Positions 6,813-14,382 of a stretch of DNA of 25,913 nt are shown one piece after another. Numbering within the stretch: position 1 is the first letter of the stretch; each line of letters starts with the position of its first letter. The translations under genes were made by a program, and so were the position numbers. Source of the DNA: DATKEG01 sp035544515 (lineage in GTDB: Bacteria > Acidobacteriota > Vicinamibacteria > Fen-336). The stretch covers positions 1 to 25,913 of the forward strand of contig DATKEG010000137.1 in the NCBI GenBank assembly GCA_035544515.1, given 5' to 3'. Under the pieces are notes generated by a model. The model did not search any database and had not been told where the DNA came from. It was given only the letters and a program-made list of their open reading frames with translations.

Positions 6813-7661
6813 GTGGGCAACCGCTGGGGGCTGCCCGACCTGGGCGTGGGCGTGGGCCTGCGGACCGTCCATTTCCCCTACATCTTGAGCCAGCGCCCGA
6901 GGGTGGACTGGTTCGAGGTCCTGTCCGAGAACTTCATGGAGACGGACGGGCGCCCCATGTACGTGCTCGACCAGGTGGCGGAGCGCTACCCGGTGGCGCT
7001 CCACGGCGTCTCCCTTTCCATCGGCAGCACCGACCCGCTGGACCGGGATTACCTGCGCAAGCTCAAGGCCCTGGCCGCGCGCACGAAGGCGCGCTGGGTG
7101 TCCGACCACCTCTGCTGGACGGGCGTGCTGGGCCGGAACGTGCACGACCTGCTGCCCATGCCCTACACCGAGGAGGCGCTGCGCCACACGGCCGCGCGCG
7201 TGCGGGCGGTGTCGGACGTGCTGGAGCGGCCCCTCGTCCTGGAGAACCCGTCGTCGTACGTGGAGTTCGCCGCCACGTCCATGCCGGAATGGGAGTTCCT
7301 GGCGCGCCTGGCCGAGGACGCCGACTGCGGGCTGCTCCTCGACGTCAACAACGTCTATGTCAGCGCCTTCAACCACGGGTTCGACCCGCGCGCCTACGTC
7401 GACGCGCTGCCCGCCGACCGCATCGTGCAGTACCACCTGGCCGGCCACACGCACAAGGGCACGCACATCATCGACACGCACAGCGACCACGCGGTGCCGG
7501 AGGTGTGGGAGCTGTACGCCCGGTCCTGCCGGCGGACCGGGAACGTGGCCACGCTCTACGAGTGGGACGAGGACATCCCCGATTTCCAGACCGTGCACGC
7601 CGAGGCGCTCAAGGCGGGCGTCCATCGCGAGACGGTGCTGGCGGCCGCGGCCGCGCGCTGA
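6813..7661 (+). CDS. MNIO family RiPP-modifying enzyme (DUF692, BufB-like)
   Basis: The 282-residue protein is a DUF692 TIM-barrel oxidase. Conserved ligand-type residues are visible: E39-N40 in VLSENF, H64 in ALHGVSLSIG, D98-H99 in SDHLCW, E144-N145 in LENPSSY, D177-N179-N180 in LLDVNNVYVSA, H208 and H212 in YHLAGH, and E250-D252 near the end. Characterised relatives (MbnB of methanobactin, BufB) use two or three iron ions and oxygen to remodel Cys residues of a peptide. The substrate should be the precursor encoded just upstream. No ATG is available at the domain edge; I use GTG at 6813, which gives the usual family length. The stop overlaps the ATG of the DUF2063 gene by one base. Confidence 0.92.
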   Translation: MGNRWGLPDLGVGVGLRTVHFPYILSQRPRVDWFEVLSENFMETDGRPMYVLDQVAERYPVALHGVSLSIGSTDPLDRDYLRKLKALAARTKARWVSDHLCWTGVLGRNVHDLLPMPYTEEALRHTAARVRAVSDVLERPLVLENPSSYVEFAATSMPEWEFLARLAEDADCGLLLDVNNVYVSAFNHGFDPRAYVDALPADRIVQYHLAGHTHKGTHIIDTHSDHAVPEVWELYARSCRRTGNVATLYEWDEDIPDFQTVHAEALKAGVHRETVLAAAAAR

Positions 7662-8503
7662 TGGCCGCCCTCCACGTCCCTCTCGAACGGCTGCAGCGGT
7701 GGATGCAGGCCGTGGTCGTGGACCCCGGATCCGCGGAAGGAGCCCCCGCCGCGCCGGCGGCGCGGGCCGAGTTGCCGGCCGAGCGGATCGCCGACGTGGT
7801 CCTCGCGTCGCCCACCCTGACCCCGGTCGAGCGCGTGGGCATCTATCACGACATGTACCTCCTGCGGATGGAGGAGGCCCTGGCCGGGGACTACCCGGGC
7901 CTGCAGCACCTGCTCGGCGAGGCCGCCTTCCGCGCGGTCGTGCGCGGCTACGTGCGGGAGTACCCGTCGCGGCACTTCAGCCTCAACCGGCTGGGCGACC
8001 ACCTGCCCGACTACCTCCTGCGCGCGCCCGGCCTGAAGCGCCGCGCCCTCTGCCACGACCTCGCGCGCCTGGAGCTGGCGGTGACCCGCGTCTTCGACGC
8101 GCCGCAGACTCCGCCCCTGACCGCCGAGGCGATCGCCGCGGTCCCGCCCGAGGCCTGGGAGAACGCGCGGCTCGTGCCCATCGCCGCCTTCGCGCTCCTC
8201 GCCTTCCACTACCCGGTGGGCGCGTACCTCGACTCCGTCACCGACGAGGCGGACCACGCGCACCCCCCGCTGCGGCGGCAGGACGCGTTTACCGCGGTCT
8301 ACCGGCGCGACTACGCGGTCTGGCGGCAGGAGCTGAGCCCTTCCGCGCACCACCTGCTCTCCTCTCTCGCGGCCGGCCGCACCGTCGGCGAGGCGGTCGC
8401 CTCCGCCCTGCGCCGGCGCGGCCGCGGCCGCCCGACGGAGCACGACCTGTTCCGCTTCTTCCGCGAGTGGACCGCCGCCGGGATGTTCCAGGCCATTCGT
8501 TAG
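7661..8503 (+). CDS. DUF2063 protein, MNIO partner (BufC/HvfC-like)
   Basis: The 280-residue protein shows the DUF2063 N-terminal helical domain: the segments VERVGIYHDMYLLRMEEAL and DYPGLQHLLGEAAFRA match the family pattern in which a protein 'putative DNA-binding' by name accompanies DUF692. In studied RiPP pathways these proteins present the precursor to the MNIO rather than bind DNA. The C-terminal half (about 150-280) has an additional helical region ending FRFFREWTAAGMFQ. Translation is coupled to the MNIO gene through a TGATG overlap. No DoxX-type or other fourth gene follows; the operon ends at a hairpin. Confidence 0.88.
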   Translation: MAALHVPLERLQRWMQAVVVDPGSAEGAPAAPAARAELPAERIADVVLASPTLTPVERVGIYHDMYLLRMEEALAGDYPGLQHLLGEAAFRAVVRGYVREYPSRHFSLNRLGDHLPDYLLRAPGLKRRALCHDLARLELAVTRVFDAPQTPPLTAEAIAAVPPEAWENARLVPIAAFALLAFHYPVGAYLDSVTDEADHAHPPLRRQDAFTAVYRRDYAVWRQELSPSAHHLLSSLAAGRTVGEAVASALRRRGRGRPTEHDLFRFFREWTAAGMFQAIR

Positions 8504-8508
8504 ACAGT

Positions 8509-8539
8509 CGGGGGGGTCCCGCCGCGCGTGCCCCCCCCG
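8509..8539 (+). terminator. GC hairpin after the bufferin-like operon
   Basis: CGGGGGGG (8509-8516) pairs with CCCCCCCG (8532-8539) across a 15-base loop, beginning five bases after the DUF2063 stop. There is no T-run, so factor-independent termination is uncertain. Confidence 0.4.
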
Positions 8540-8559
8540 CATTGGTCGAAGGATATGGG

Positions 8560-8593
8560 CCGAGCGTCGGAGGGTGCGGGGGGCCACGCTCGG
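8560..8593 (-). terminator. Hairpin downstream of the tRNA gene
   Basis: An eight-base stem (8560-8567 with 8586-8593, core CGAGCGT/ACGCTCG) lies just beyond the tRNA 3' end on the minus strand. The loop is about 18 bases and no T-run follows. It could end tRNA transcription or serve the convergent operon. Confidence 0.3.
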
Positions 8594-8600
8594 AGCGATT

Positions 8601-8673
8601 TGGGCCTGGAAGGACTCGAACCTTCGACTAGCCGGTTATGAGCCGGCCGTTCTAACCGCTGAACTACAGGCCC
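8601..8673 (-). tRNA. tRNA with anticodon CAU, probably tRNA-Ile2 (lysidine type), possibly elongator Met
   Basis: The 73-base minus-strand gene folds fully: seven-pair acceptor stem (GGGCCTG/CAGGCCC), four-pair D stem, five-pair anticodon stem GCCGG/CCGGC around loop CTCATAA, and a T arm GAAGG-TTCGAGT-CCTTC. The anticodon is CAT. The acceptor stem pairs G1-C72, so it is not a bacterial initiator. The loop and acceptor resemble tRNA-Ile2, in which TilS converts C34 to lysidine to read AUA, but elongator Met has the same anticodon. CCA is not encoded. A TAGGCT box six bases before the 5' end may be its -10. Confidence 0.93.
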
Positions 8674-8717
8674 ATCGGAAGCCTAGCAGAAAGCCACCCG
8701 CCGCCGCATCGGCCCCC

Positions 8718-8736
8718 TACAATCGAAGAGAGGGGG
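8718..8736 (+). promoter_or_regulatory. -10 box and ribosome binding site of the FAD-Rieske gene
   Basis: TACAAT (8718-8723) is followed by GAGAGGGGG (8728-8736) and the ATG at 8743. The predicted leader is about 12 bases and still holds a Shine-Dalgarno-like run. No good -35 is seen. Confidence 0.45.
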
Positions 8737-8742
8737 CCAACG

Positions 8743-10266
8743 ATGAAGACCGACTCCGGCACCACCGTCTCCGTCTGGATGAGCACCGCGGACATGCCGC
8801 GGCCGCCGCGGCTCGCGCGGGATCTGAAGGTGGACGTCTGCGTGGTGGGCGCGGGCATCGCGGGCCTGACCACCGCCTACCTCCTCGCGCGCGAGGGGCG
8901 CAAGGTCGCGGTGCTCGAGGACGGACCGCTGGCCGGCGGCGAGACCAGCCGTACGACCGCTCACCTGACCCTTCCCGACGAGGGCTTCGAGGCGCTCGAG
9001 CACCTGCACGGCGAGCAGGGTGCGCGCCTGGCCGTGCAGAGCCACCTGTCCGCCGTCGACCGCATCGAGGCCATCGCCCGCGACGAGGGGATCGACTGCG
9101 ACTTCGAGCGGCTCGACGGCTTCCTCTTCGTGCCGCCGGGCGAGCCGGTCGGCGACCTGGACAAGGAGCTGGACGCGGCCCGGCGCCTGGGCTTCGGGGG
9201 CATCGAGAAGGTCGAGCGGGCCCCGGTCGCGGACTTCGACACCGGCGCCGCGTTGCGGTACTCGCGTCAGGGGCAGTTCCATCCCCTGAAGTACCTGGCC
9301 GGGCTCGTGCGGGCCCTGGAGCGGGACGGGGCGCTCGTCTTCTCGGGCACGCGCGCCGAGAAGTTCGAAGGGGGTGCCCACGCCCGTGTCGTGACCCGCG
9401 AGGGCCACACCGTCTCCTGCGCGGCCCTGGTCGTGGCCACCAACAGCCCGGTCAACGACCGCCTCGTCATCCACACCAAGCAGCATCCCTACCGCACCTA
9501 CGTGGTGGGGCTGCGCGTGCCCGCCGGCCGGGTGGCGCGCGCGCTCTACTGGGATTACGCCGATCCCTATCACTACGTCCGGCTGCAGTCCGCGGGACCC
9601 GCGGAAGAGGTATTGATCGTGGGCGGCGAGGACCACCACACCGGCCAGGCCGACGACGCCGAGGCGCGCTGGGACCGGCTCGAGCAATGGGCCCGCGAGC
9701 GGTGGCCGATGGCCAAGGACGTGGCGTTCCGCTGGTCCGGGCAGGTGATGGAGCCGGTGGACGGCCTGGCCTTCATCGGCAAGAACCCGCTCGACGAGGA
9801 CAACGTCTTCATCGCCACCGGCGACTCCGGCAACGGCATGACCCACGGCACCATCGCCGGCCTGCTCCTGACCGACCTCATCCAGGGCCGCGCCAACCCC
9901 TGGGCGACCCTCTACGACCCGTCGCGCAAGACCCTGCGCGCGACCAGGGACTGGGTGGTCGAGGCGGCGCAGTCGACCGCGCCGTACGCGGAGTGGCTGA
10001 CGCCGGGCGAGGTGTCGAAGGTGGACGAGATCCCGGCCGGCGAGGGCGCCGTGCTGCGCCGCGGGCTGAGCAAGGTGGCGGCCTATCGCGACCCCTCGGG
10101 ACGCGTGGTGGAGCGGTCGGCCGTCTGCCGCCACCTCGGCTGCCTCGTGGAATGGAACTCCGGCGAGAAGACCTGGGACTGCCCCTGCCACGGGTCGCGC
10201 TACACGGCCGAAGGGCGCGTGGTCAACGGACCCGCGACCACGGACCTGCCGCCGGCCGAGAGCTGA
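8743..10266 (+). CDS. FAD-dependent oxidoreductase (DadA-like) fused to a C-terminal Rieske [2Fe-2S] domain
   Basis: The 507-residue protein opens with an FAD-binding Rossmann motif, G36-A-G38-I-A-G41 after VDVCVV, followed by the DAO-type glycine/D-amino-acid oxidase fold to about residue 390. The segment DGLAFIGKNPLDEDNVFIATGDSGNGM contacts flavin in this fold. A Rieske domain follows with C462-x-H464 and C480-x2-H483, which bind a [2Fe-2S] cluster. Similar fusions are annotated only as FAD-dependent oxidoreductases; electrons presumably pass between flavin and Rieske centre, and the substrate is unknown. There is no signal peptide, so it is probably cytoplasmic. It seems to be transcribed alone: a promoter-like box precedes it and TATAAT follows its stop. 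Confidence 0.93.
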   Translation: MKTDSGTTVSVWMSTADMPRPPRLARDLKVDVCVVGAGIAGLTTAYLLAREGRKVAVLEDGPLAGGETSRTTAHLTLPDEGFEALEHLHGEQGARLAVQSHLSAVDRIEAIARDEGIDCDFERLDGFLFVPPGEPVGDLDKELDAARRLGFGGIEKVERAPVADFDTGAALRYSRQGQFHPLKYLAGLVRALERDGALVFSGTRAEKFEGGAHARVVTREGHTVSCAALVVATNSPVNDRLVIHTKQHPYRTYVVGLRVPAGRVARALYWDYADPYHYVRLQSAGPAEEVLIVGGEDHHTGQADDAEARWDRLEQWARERWPMAKDVAFRWSGQVMEPVDGLAFIGKNPLDEDNVFIATGDSGNGMTHGTIAGLLLTDLIQGRANPWATLYDPSRKTLRATRDWVVEAAQSTAPYAEWLTPGEVSKVDEIPAGEGAVLRRGLSKVAAYRDPSGRVVERSAVCRHLGCLVEWNSGEKTWDCPCHGSRYTAEGRVVNGPATTDLPPAES

Positions 10267-10269
10267 ACC

Positions 10270-10275
10270 TATAAT
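10270..10275 (+). promoter_or_regulatory. Consensus -10 box TATAAT before the GT-C gene
   Basis: A perfect TATAAT begins three bases after the stop of the FAD-Rieske gene. Transcription is expected near 10282, which falls on an ATT codon in frame with the glycosyltransferase. The -35 region is poor. Confidence 0.5.
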
Positions 10276-10343
10276 CGCGCATTAGCGCGGAGCGAGCGGA
10301 GACACCACGGCGCGCCGGCGCCGCGGCGCTGGCGTACGCCGGG

Positions 10344-12464
10344 TTGGCCCTCGTCTGGGCCGCTCCTTCTTCGCTCGAACCCGCCCGGCTCGTGCCCGAC
10401 CTCGGCGACCCGCTGCACCTGGGCTGGGTGATGGCCTGGGACGCGCACCAGCTCCTTCGCCGGCCCTGGGCGCTCTTCGAGTCGAACAGCTTCCATCCGT
10501 ATCTGCACAGCCTCACCTTCTCCGACCACCTCCTGCCCGAGGCGGTGCTGGTGGCGCCCGTCTTCTGGGCCACCGGCAACGCGGTGCTCGCCTACAACGT
10601 GGGCGTCGTCCTCGCCCTGACGCTCTCGGCGCTGGCCTTGTTCCTGCTCGCCCGCGCGATGGGCCTGGGCGCGGCCGCCGCCTTCCTCGGCGGCCTCGTG
10701 TACGCCTTCAACAGCTTCACGCAGCACGAGGTCGTCCGCGTCCACGTGCTGAGCGTGCCGTGGTGGCCCCTCGCGCTCCTCTTCCTCGACCGTTTCGCGC
10801 GCGAGGGACGGACGCGCGACGCGGCGGCCACGGTGGGCTTCCTGTTCCTGCAGTCCCTTTCGGGTGGTTATTACCTCGTCTACACGCTGCTCATGGCGCC
10901 CGTGTGGATGCTCCTGGCGTGGTGGACCGGCGGCCGGTGGCCTCGCGGCCGTGAGGTCCGCGCGCTGGCCGTCTGGGCCCTGGCGGCGGCGGCGGCCGCG
11001 GCCGCGATCCTCTGGCCGTATCTGGCCCAGTTCCGCGCCATGGGCTTCGAGAAGAGCTGGGCGGACGGCGCGGACCTGCTGTCCTATCTGAGCCCCGCCC
11101 CGCGGAGCTGGTTGCGGTCCTTTCTCGCGCTGCCCGCGGCGTCTTCCGAGCTGCCCCACTTCCTCGGCTTCCTGGGCGGGCTCCTGATGCTCGGCGGCGC
11201 CTTCCTCACGCTCGCCGGCCGGGCCGCGCCGCGTGCCCGGACGCTGGCCGTGGTCGCGTTCGTCACGGCGGTGGCCGGCGTCGTTCTCTCGCTCGGGCCA
11301 CTCGTCCACGTGGGCGGCCACCTTGTCGGGCCCGGCCCCTACGGGGTGCTCTACCGCCTCTTCCCCGTGATGCGCGGGATGGCGGGACCGGAGCGCGTGG
11401 GCGTCCTCGCCCTGCTCGGTGGCGCGTTGCTGGCCGCGCTGGCCGCCGACGCGCTCTTGGGCCGGTTGCGCCCGCGCGGGCGCGTGCTTGCGACCGTCGC
11501 GCTCGCCGTCCTGATTCCGCTCGAGCACTGGAGCCGTCCGCGGCCGCCGGGCGCCGTGCCTGCGGGCAATGACGTGCCTCCCGTCTACCCCTGGCTGGCC
11601 ACGGACGGGACGGGCCCGGTGGTGGAGCTGCCCGTCTACCCGTTCCGCGCGCGCCGGCTGTGGGCGGCGTACCTGCACTTCTCGACCTACCACTGGCGCC
11701 CCATCCCGATCGGGCGCACGTCGTTCTATCCGCCGGCGCACGAGTGGCTCGTCTGGGGCCTGCGCGAGTTCCCCGATCCGATCTCGCTCGCGTTCCTGGA
11801 CCGGCTCGACCTGCGCACGGTCGTGGTGCATCCGCGGATCTGGGACGAGGGCGAGCGAACGGCCCGCCTGGCCGCGGTCGAGGCCGAGCCGCGCCTCGTG
11901 CTCCGCCGGTCGTTCGACCACGTCCCGCCGCCGCGCTTCGCGCCCCTGGGCCTGGGCGAGGAGCGCGTCTACGCGCTCGCGGCGGGCGCGCCGCCGGCGC
12001 GGCCGTGCGCTCCGGCCGGCGAGCTGCCGCGCGAGGGGTGGACGTTCTCGTCCACGGGGGTGAACAAGCCCGAACGCGTCGCGGACGGCGACGGGCGGAC
12101 GGCGTGGATGACCGCGATCCCGCAGCGCCCGGGCGACCGCCTGGAAGTGGACCTCGGCCGGACGGAGACGCTGGCGGCCGTGGCCCTCGACATCGGCTAC
12201 CCCCACGAGGAGTTCGCCCGGAACCTGGTCCTGGCCGTCGAGGCCGGTGAGGGGTGGAGGCGTGTGGCCTACGCGGACGGTCCCGCCGAGCGCCTGGCCA
12301 CGCTCGACGCCCTGCTTGTTCGCCCGCGTGAGGCGCGGATGGTGCTGCGGTTCGAGCCGCAGCCCGCGCGCAGCCTCCGCCTGATGGTCGGGCTGCGCGA
12401 GGAGGACCCCGCCTGGCCCCGGTGGTCGGTGCCCGAGCTGCGCCTGTTCGCGCGCTGTCAGTAG
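10344..12464 (+). CDS. GT-C type integral membrane glycosyltransferase with C-terminal discoidin-like domain
   Basis: From the TTG at 10344 the product is 706 residues with about ten membrane segments in the first 400. The early loop PDLGDP, with its acidic residues, resembles the catalytic first periplasmic loop of GT-C enzymes that use polyprenyl-phosphate sugars. The soluble C-terminus includes, from about residue 560, a beta-sandwich resembling the F5/8 type C (discoidin) carbohydrate-binding fold (VADGDGRTAWMT, then DRLEVDLGRTETLAAVALDIG). The start is doubtful: in-frame sequence before the TTG still encodes two Arg and the first half of membrane segment 1, and no ATG or GTG exists there, so initiation may be at ATT 10281 or CTG 10329. 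The stop overlaps the convergent GH3 gene by seven bases. The sugar donor and acceptor are unknown. Confidence 0.85.
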   Translation: MALVWAAPSSLEPARLVPDLGDPLHLGWVMAWDAHQLLRRPWALFESNSFHPYLHSLTFSDHLLPEAVLVAPVFWATGNAVLAYNVGVVLALTLSALALFLLARAMGLGAAAAFLGGLVYAFNSFTQHEVVRVHVLSVPWWPLALLFLDRFAREGRTRDAAATVGFLFLQSLSGGYYLVYTLLMAPVWMLLAWWTGGRWPRGREVRALAVWALAAAAAAAAILWPYLAQFRAMGFEKSWADGADLLSYLSPAPRSWLRSFLALPAASSELPHFLGFLGGLLMLGGAFLTLAGRAAPRARTLAVVAFVTAVAGVVLSLGPLVHVGGHLVGPGPYGVLYRLFPVMRGMAGPERVGVLALLGGALLAALAADALLGRLRPRGRVLATVALAVLIPLEHWSRPRPPGAVPAGNDVPPVYPWLATDGTGPVVELPVYPFRARRLWAAYLHFSTYHWRPIPIGRTSFYPPAHEWLVWGLREFPDPISLAFLDRLDLRTVVVHPRIWDEGERTARLAAVEAEPRLVLRRSFDHVPPPRFAPLGLGEERVYALAAGAPPARPCAPAGELPREGWTFSSTGVNKPERVADGDGRTAWMTAIPQRPGDRLEVDLGRTETLAAVALDIGYPHEEFARNLVLAVEAGEGWRRVAYADGPAERLATLDALLVRPREARMVLRFEPQPARSLRLMVGLREEDPAWPRWSVPELRLFARCQ

Positions 12465-14308
12465 CGCAGGCCGAACCCGTACGCGTAGAGCGGATCGTAG
12501 GGCGAGTCGCCCACGTTGATCGGGATCTGGTCCATGGTCCGCGGCCAGGTGAAGGAGAGCTTGCCCGTGGGCCCGTGGTCGCCGAAGAGCACGTCGGCCA
12601 CGCCCTGTCCCTCGCTGCCCGGAAGCCAGGCCGCCACGATCGCGTCGGCCATCTCGGCCACGTCGCCCAGGATCAGGGGCCGGCCGGAGACGACGACCAC
12701 GACCACGGGGAGGCCCGCCTTCTTCACGTTCGCGATGGCCGCGCGGTCCTCCGGGGAGAGCGACAGGTCGGCGCGGTCGCCGAGGAACTCGGCGTACGGC
12801 CCCTCGCCCACGACCACCACGCCCACGTCCGCGCCGGCGGCCCCGCTGCCGTCCTTCGCGTAGGTGACCTGCGTGGCGCCGCCCGCCGCCGCGCGCAGGC
12901 CGGCCAGGATGGTCGTTCCCGTGGTGACCGCACCCCGCGCGCCCTGCCAGCCGATCGTCCACCCGCCGCTCTGGGCCCCGAGGTCGTCGGCGTTGCTTCC
13001 GGCGACGTGGAGGCGCCGCGCCGTCTTCGACAAGGGCAGCGCGCGGCCGTCGTTCTTCAGGAGGACGAGCGACGCGCGCACCGCCCGGCGGGCGAGGTCG
13101 CGGTGCTCCGGCGCGCCGAAGCGCGCGTGCAGGCGCCGGTCCGCGAGCGGCGACCGGCCTTCGTCGAACAGGCCCATGGCGTATTTGACGCGCAGGATGC
13201 GCAGCACGGCGTCGTCGATGCGCGCGCGGGGCACCTCGCCCGCTTCCACCAGGCTCTTGAGCGTGGCGAAGAACTCGCGGTAGTGCTGCGGCACCATCAC
13301 CATGTCCATGCCGGCGTTGATGGACTGCTTCACGTCGGCGCGACGGTCGCCGGGGAGCTGGTCGATGGCGTTGTAGTCCGAGATCAGGAAGCCCTCGAAG
13401 CCCAGCTCGTCCTTGAGGATCTCGGTGAGCAGCCGCCGGCTGCCCGAGGCCTTCTCGCCGTTCCAGCTGCTGTAGGAGGGCATGATCGTGCCCACGCCGG
13501 CCGCGATGGCGGTGAGGTAGCCCGGCAGGTGGAGACGGCGCAGCTCGGCCTCGCTCAGGCGCACGTCGCCCTGGTCGAGGGGGAAGCGGCCGCCCGGCGC
13601 GTCGCCCGACGGCATCCCCGTGCCCCAGGCCGTGCCGCCGTCACCGACGAAGTGCTTGGCGCAGGCGAGCACGCGCAGCGGGTCGTCGAGGCCGGGTCCC
13701 TGCAGCCCGCGCACCGCCGCCTCGCCCAGCGTGGCCACGAGCTGCGGGTCCTCGGAGAAGCTCTCGTAGGTGCGGCCCCAGCGCTCGTCGCGCACCACGG
13801 CCACGGAGGGCGCGAAGGTCCACTGGATGCCCGTGGCGCGGACCTCGGCCGCGGTCACGCGGCCGATCTCCTCGACCAGCTTGGCGTCGCGCGTGGCCCC
13901 GAGCCCGATGTTGTGGGGGAAGACCACCGCCCCCAGGACGTTGTTGTGGCCGTGCACCGCGTCCACACCGTAGAGGATGGGGATGCGCAGCCGCGTGCGG
14001 AGCGCGCGCGACTGCAAGCGGTCGTACATGTCGGTCCAGTCCCGCAGGCTGTTCGTCTTCGGGTCCGAGTTGCCCCCCGAGAGCACGGAGCCCAGGAAGT
14101 AGGCCTCGACGTCCTTCTCGTCCTGGAGCTGGTGCTGCTCGGCCTGCGTCATCTGGCCGATCTTCTCTTCGAGGGTCATGGTCCCGAGCAGCGCGCGGGC
14201 GCGCGCGTCGTGAGCGGCCAGGCGCGAGGCCGCCTGCGGGCCGGGAGGCGAGACGACGCTGACCGTCAGCGCGGCCAGCGCCGCGCCCACGGGAAACCAC
14301 GTTCGCAT
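12458..14308 (-). CDS. Exported GH3 beta-glucosidase (ExoI/BglX-like)
   Basis: The 616-residue protein has a signal peptide (about 1-27) and the two-domain GH3 layout. The nucleophile is D311 in FLISDYNAI. Substrate-binding boxes are GVDAVHGHNN, KHFVGDGGT, ERWGRTYESFSEDP and GINPGMDM-like AGMDMVMVP. The GEGPYAEFLGD segment in the C-terminal alpha/beta sandwich corresponds to the region that supplies the acid/base Glu in barley-type exo-beta-glucanases. It probably releases glucose from beta-glucans or cello-oligosaccharides in the periplasm. An ATG with GGAGG four bases upstream and a TTGCCT-17-TAGCTT promoter give it its own transcription unit, though it also follows the sigma factor gene on the same strand. 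Confidence 0.93.
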   Translation of the reverse strand: MRTWFPVGAALAALTVSVVSPPGPQAASRLAAHDARARALLGTMTLEEKIGQMTQAEQHQLQDEKDVEAYFLGSVLSGGNSDPKTNSLRDWTDMYDRLQSRALRTRLRIPILYGVDAVHGHNNVLGAVVFPHNIGLGATRDAKLVEEIGRVTAAEVRATGIQWTFAPSVAVVRDERWGRTYESFSEDPQLVATLGEAAVRGLQGPGLDDPLRVLACAKHFVGDGGTAWGTGMPSGDAPGGRFPLDQGDVRLSEAELRRLHLPGYLTAIAAGVGTIMPSYSSWNGEKASGSRRLLTEILKDELGFEGFLISDYNAIDQLPGDRRADVKQSINAGMDMVMVPQHYREFFATLKSLVEAGEVPRARIDDAVLRILRVKYAMGLFDEGRSPLADRRLHARFGAPEHRDLARRAVRASLVLLKNDGRALPLSKTARRLHVAGSNADDLGAQSGGWTIGWQGARGAVTTGTTILAGLRAAAGGATQVTYAKDGSGAAGADVGVVVVGEGPYAEFLGDRADLSLSPEDRAAIANVKKAGLPVVVVVVSGRPLILGDVAEMADAIVAAWLPGSEGQGVADVLFGDHGPTGKLSFTWPRTMDQIPINVGDSPYDPLYAYGFGLRY

Positions 14309-14341
14309 GGAGCCTCCAGTGACGTTGGTTCGGAGGCCCAG

Positions 14342-14370
14342 AAGCTACACGGCGGAGCCCGGCAAGGCAA
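14342..14370 (-). promoter_or_regulatory. Sigma-70-like promoter of the GH3 gene
   Basis: On the minus strand TTGCCT (14370-14365), a 17-base spacer and TAGCTT (14347-14342) give four of six matches in each element. The expected transcript start is near 14335, with a leader of about 27 bases holding the GGAGG. Confidence 0.5.
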
Positions 14371-14382
14371 ACTCCGGACGGC

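Noticed and set aside
5565..7625. Long minus-strand open frame across the bufferin-like operon
   Set aside because: It has repetitive Pro/Leu/Phe-rich sequence produced by reading the Cys repeats backwards, and it crosses the strong promoter of the operon.
10269..12962. Long minus-strand open frame opposite the GT-C gene
   Set aside because: It is Arg/Gly/Glu/Gln-rich low complexity, while the plus strand has a coherent membrane enzyme. It also enters the GH3 gene in the wrong frame.
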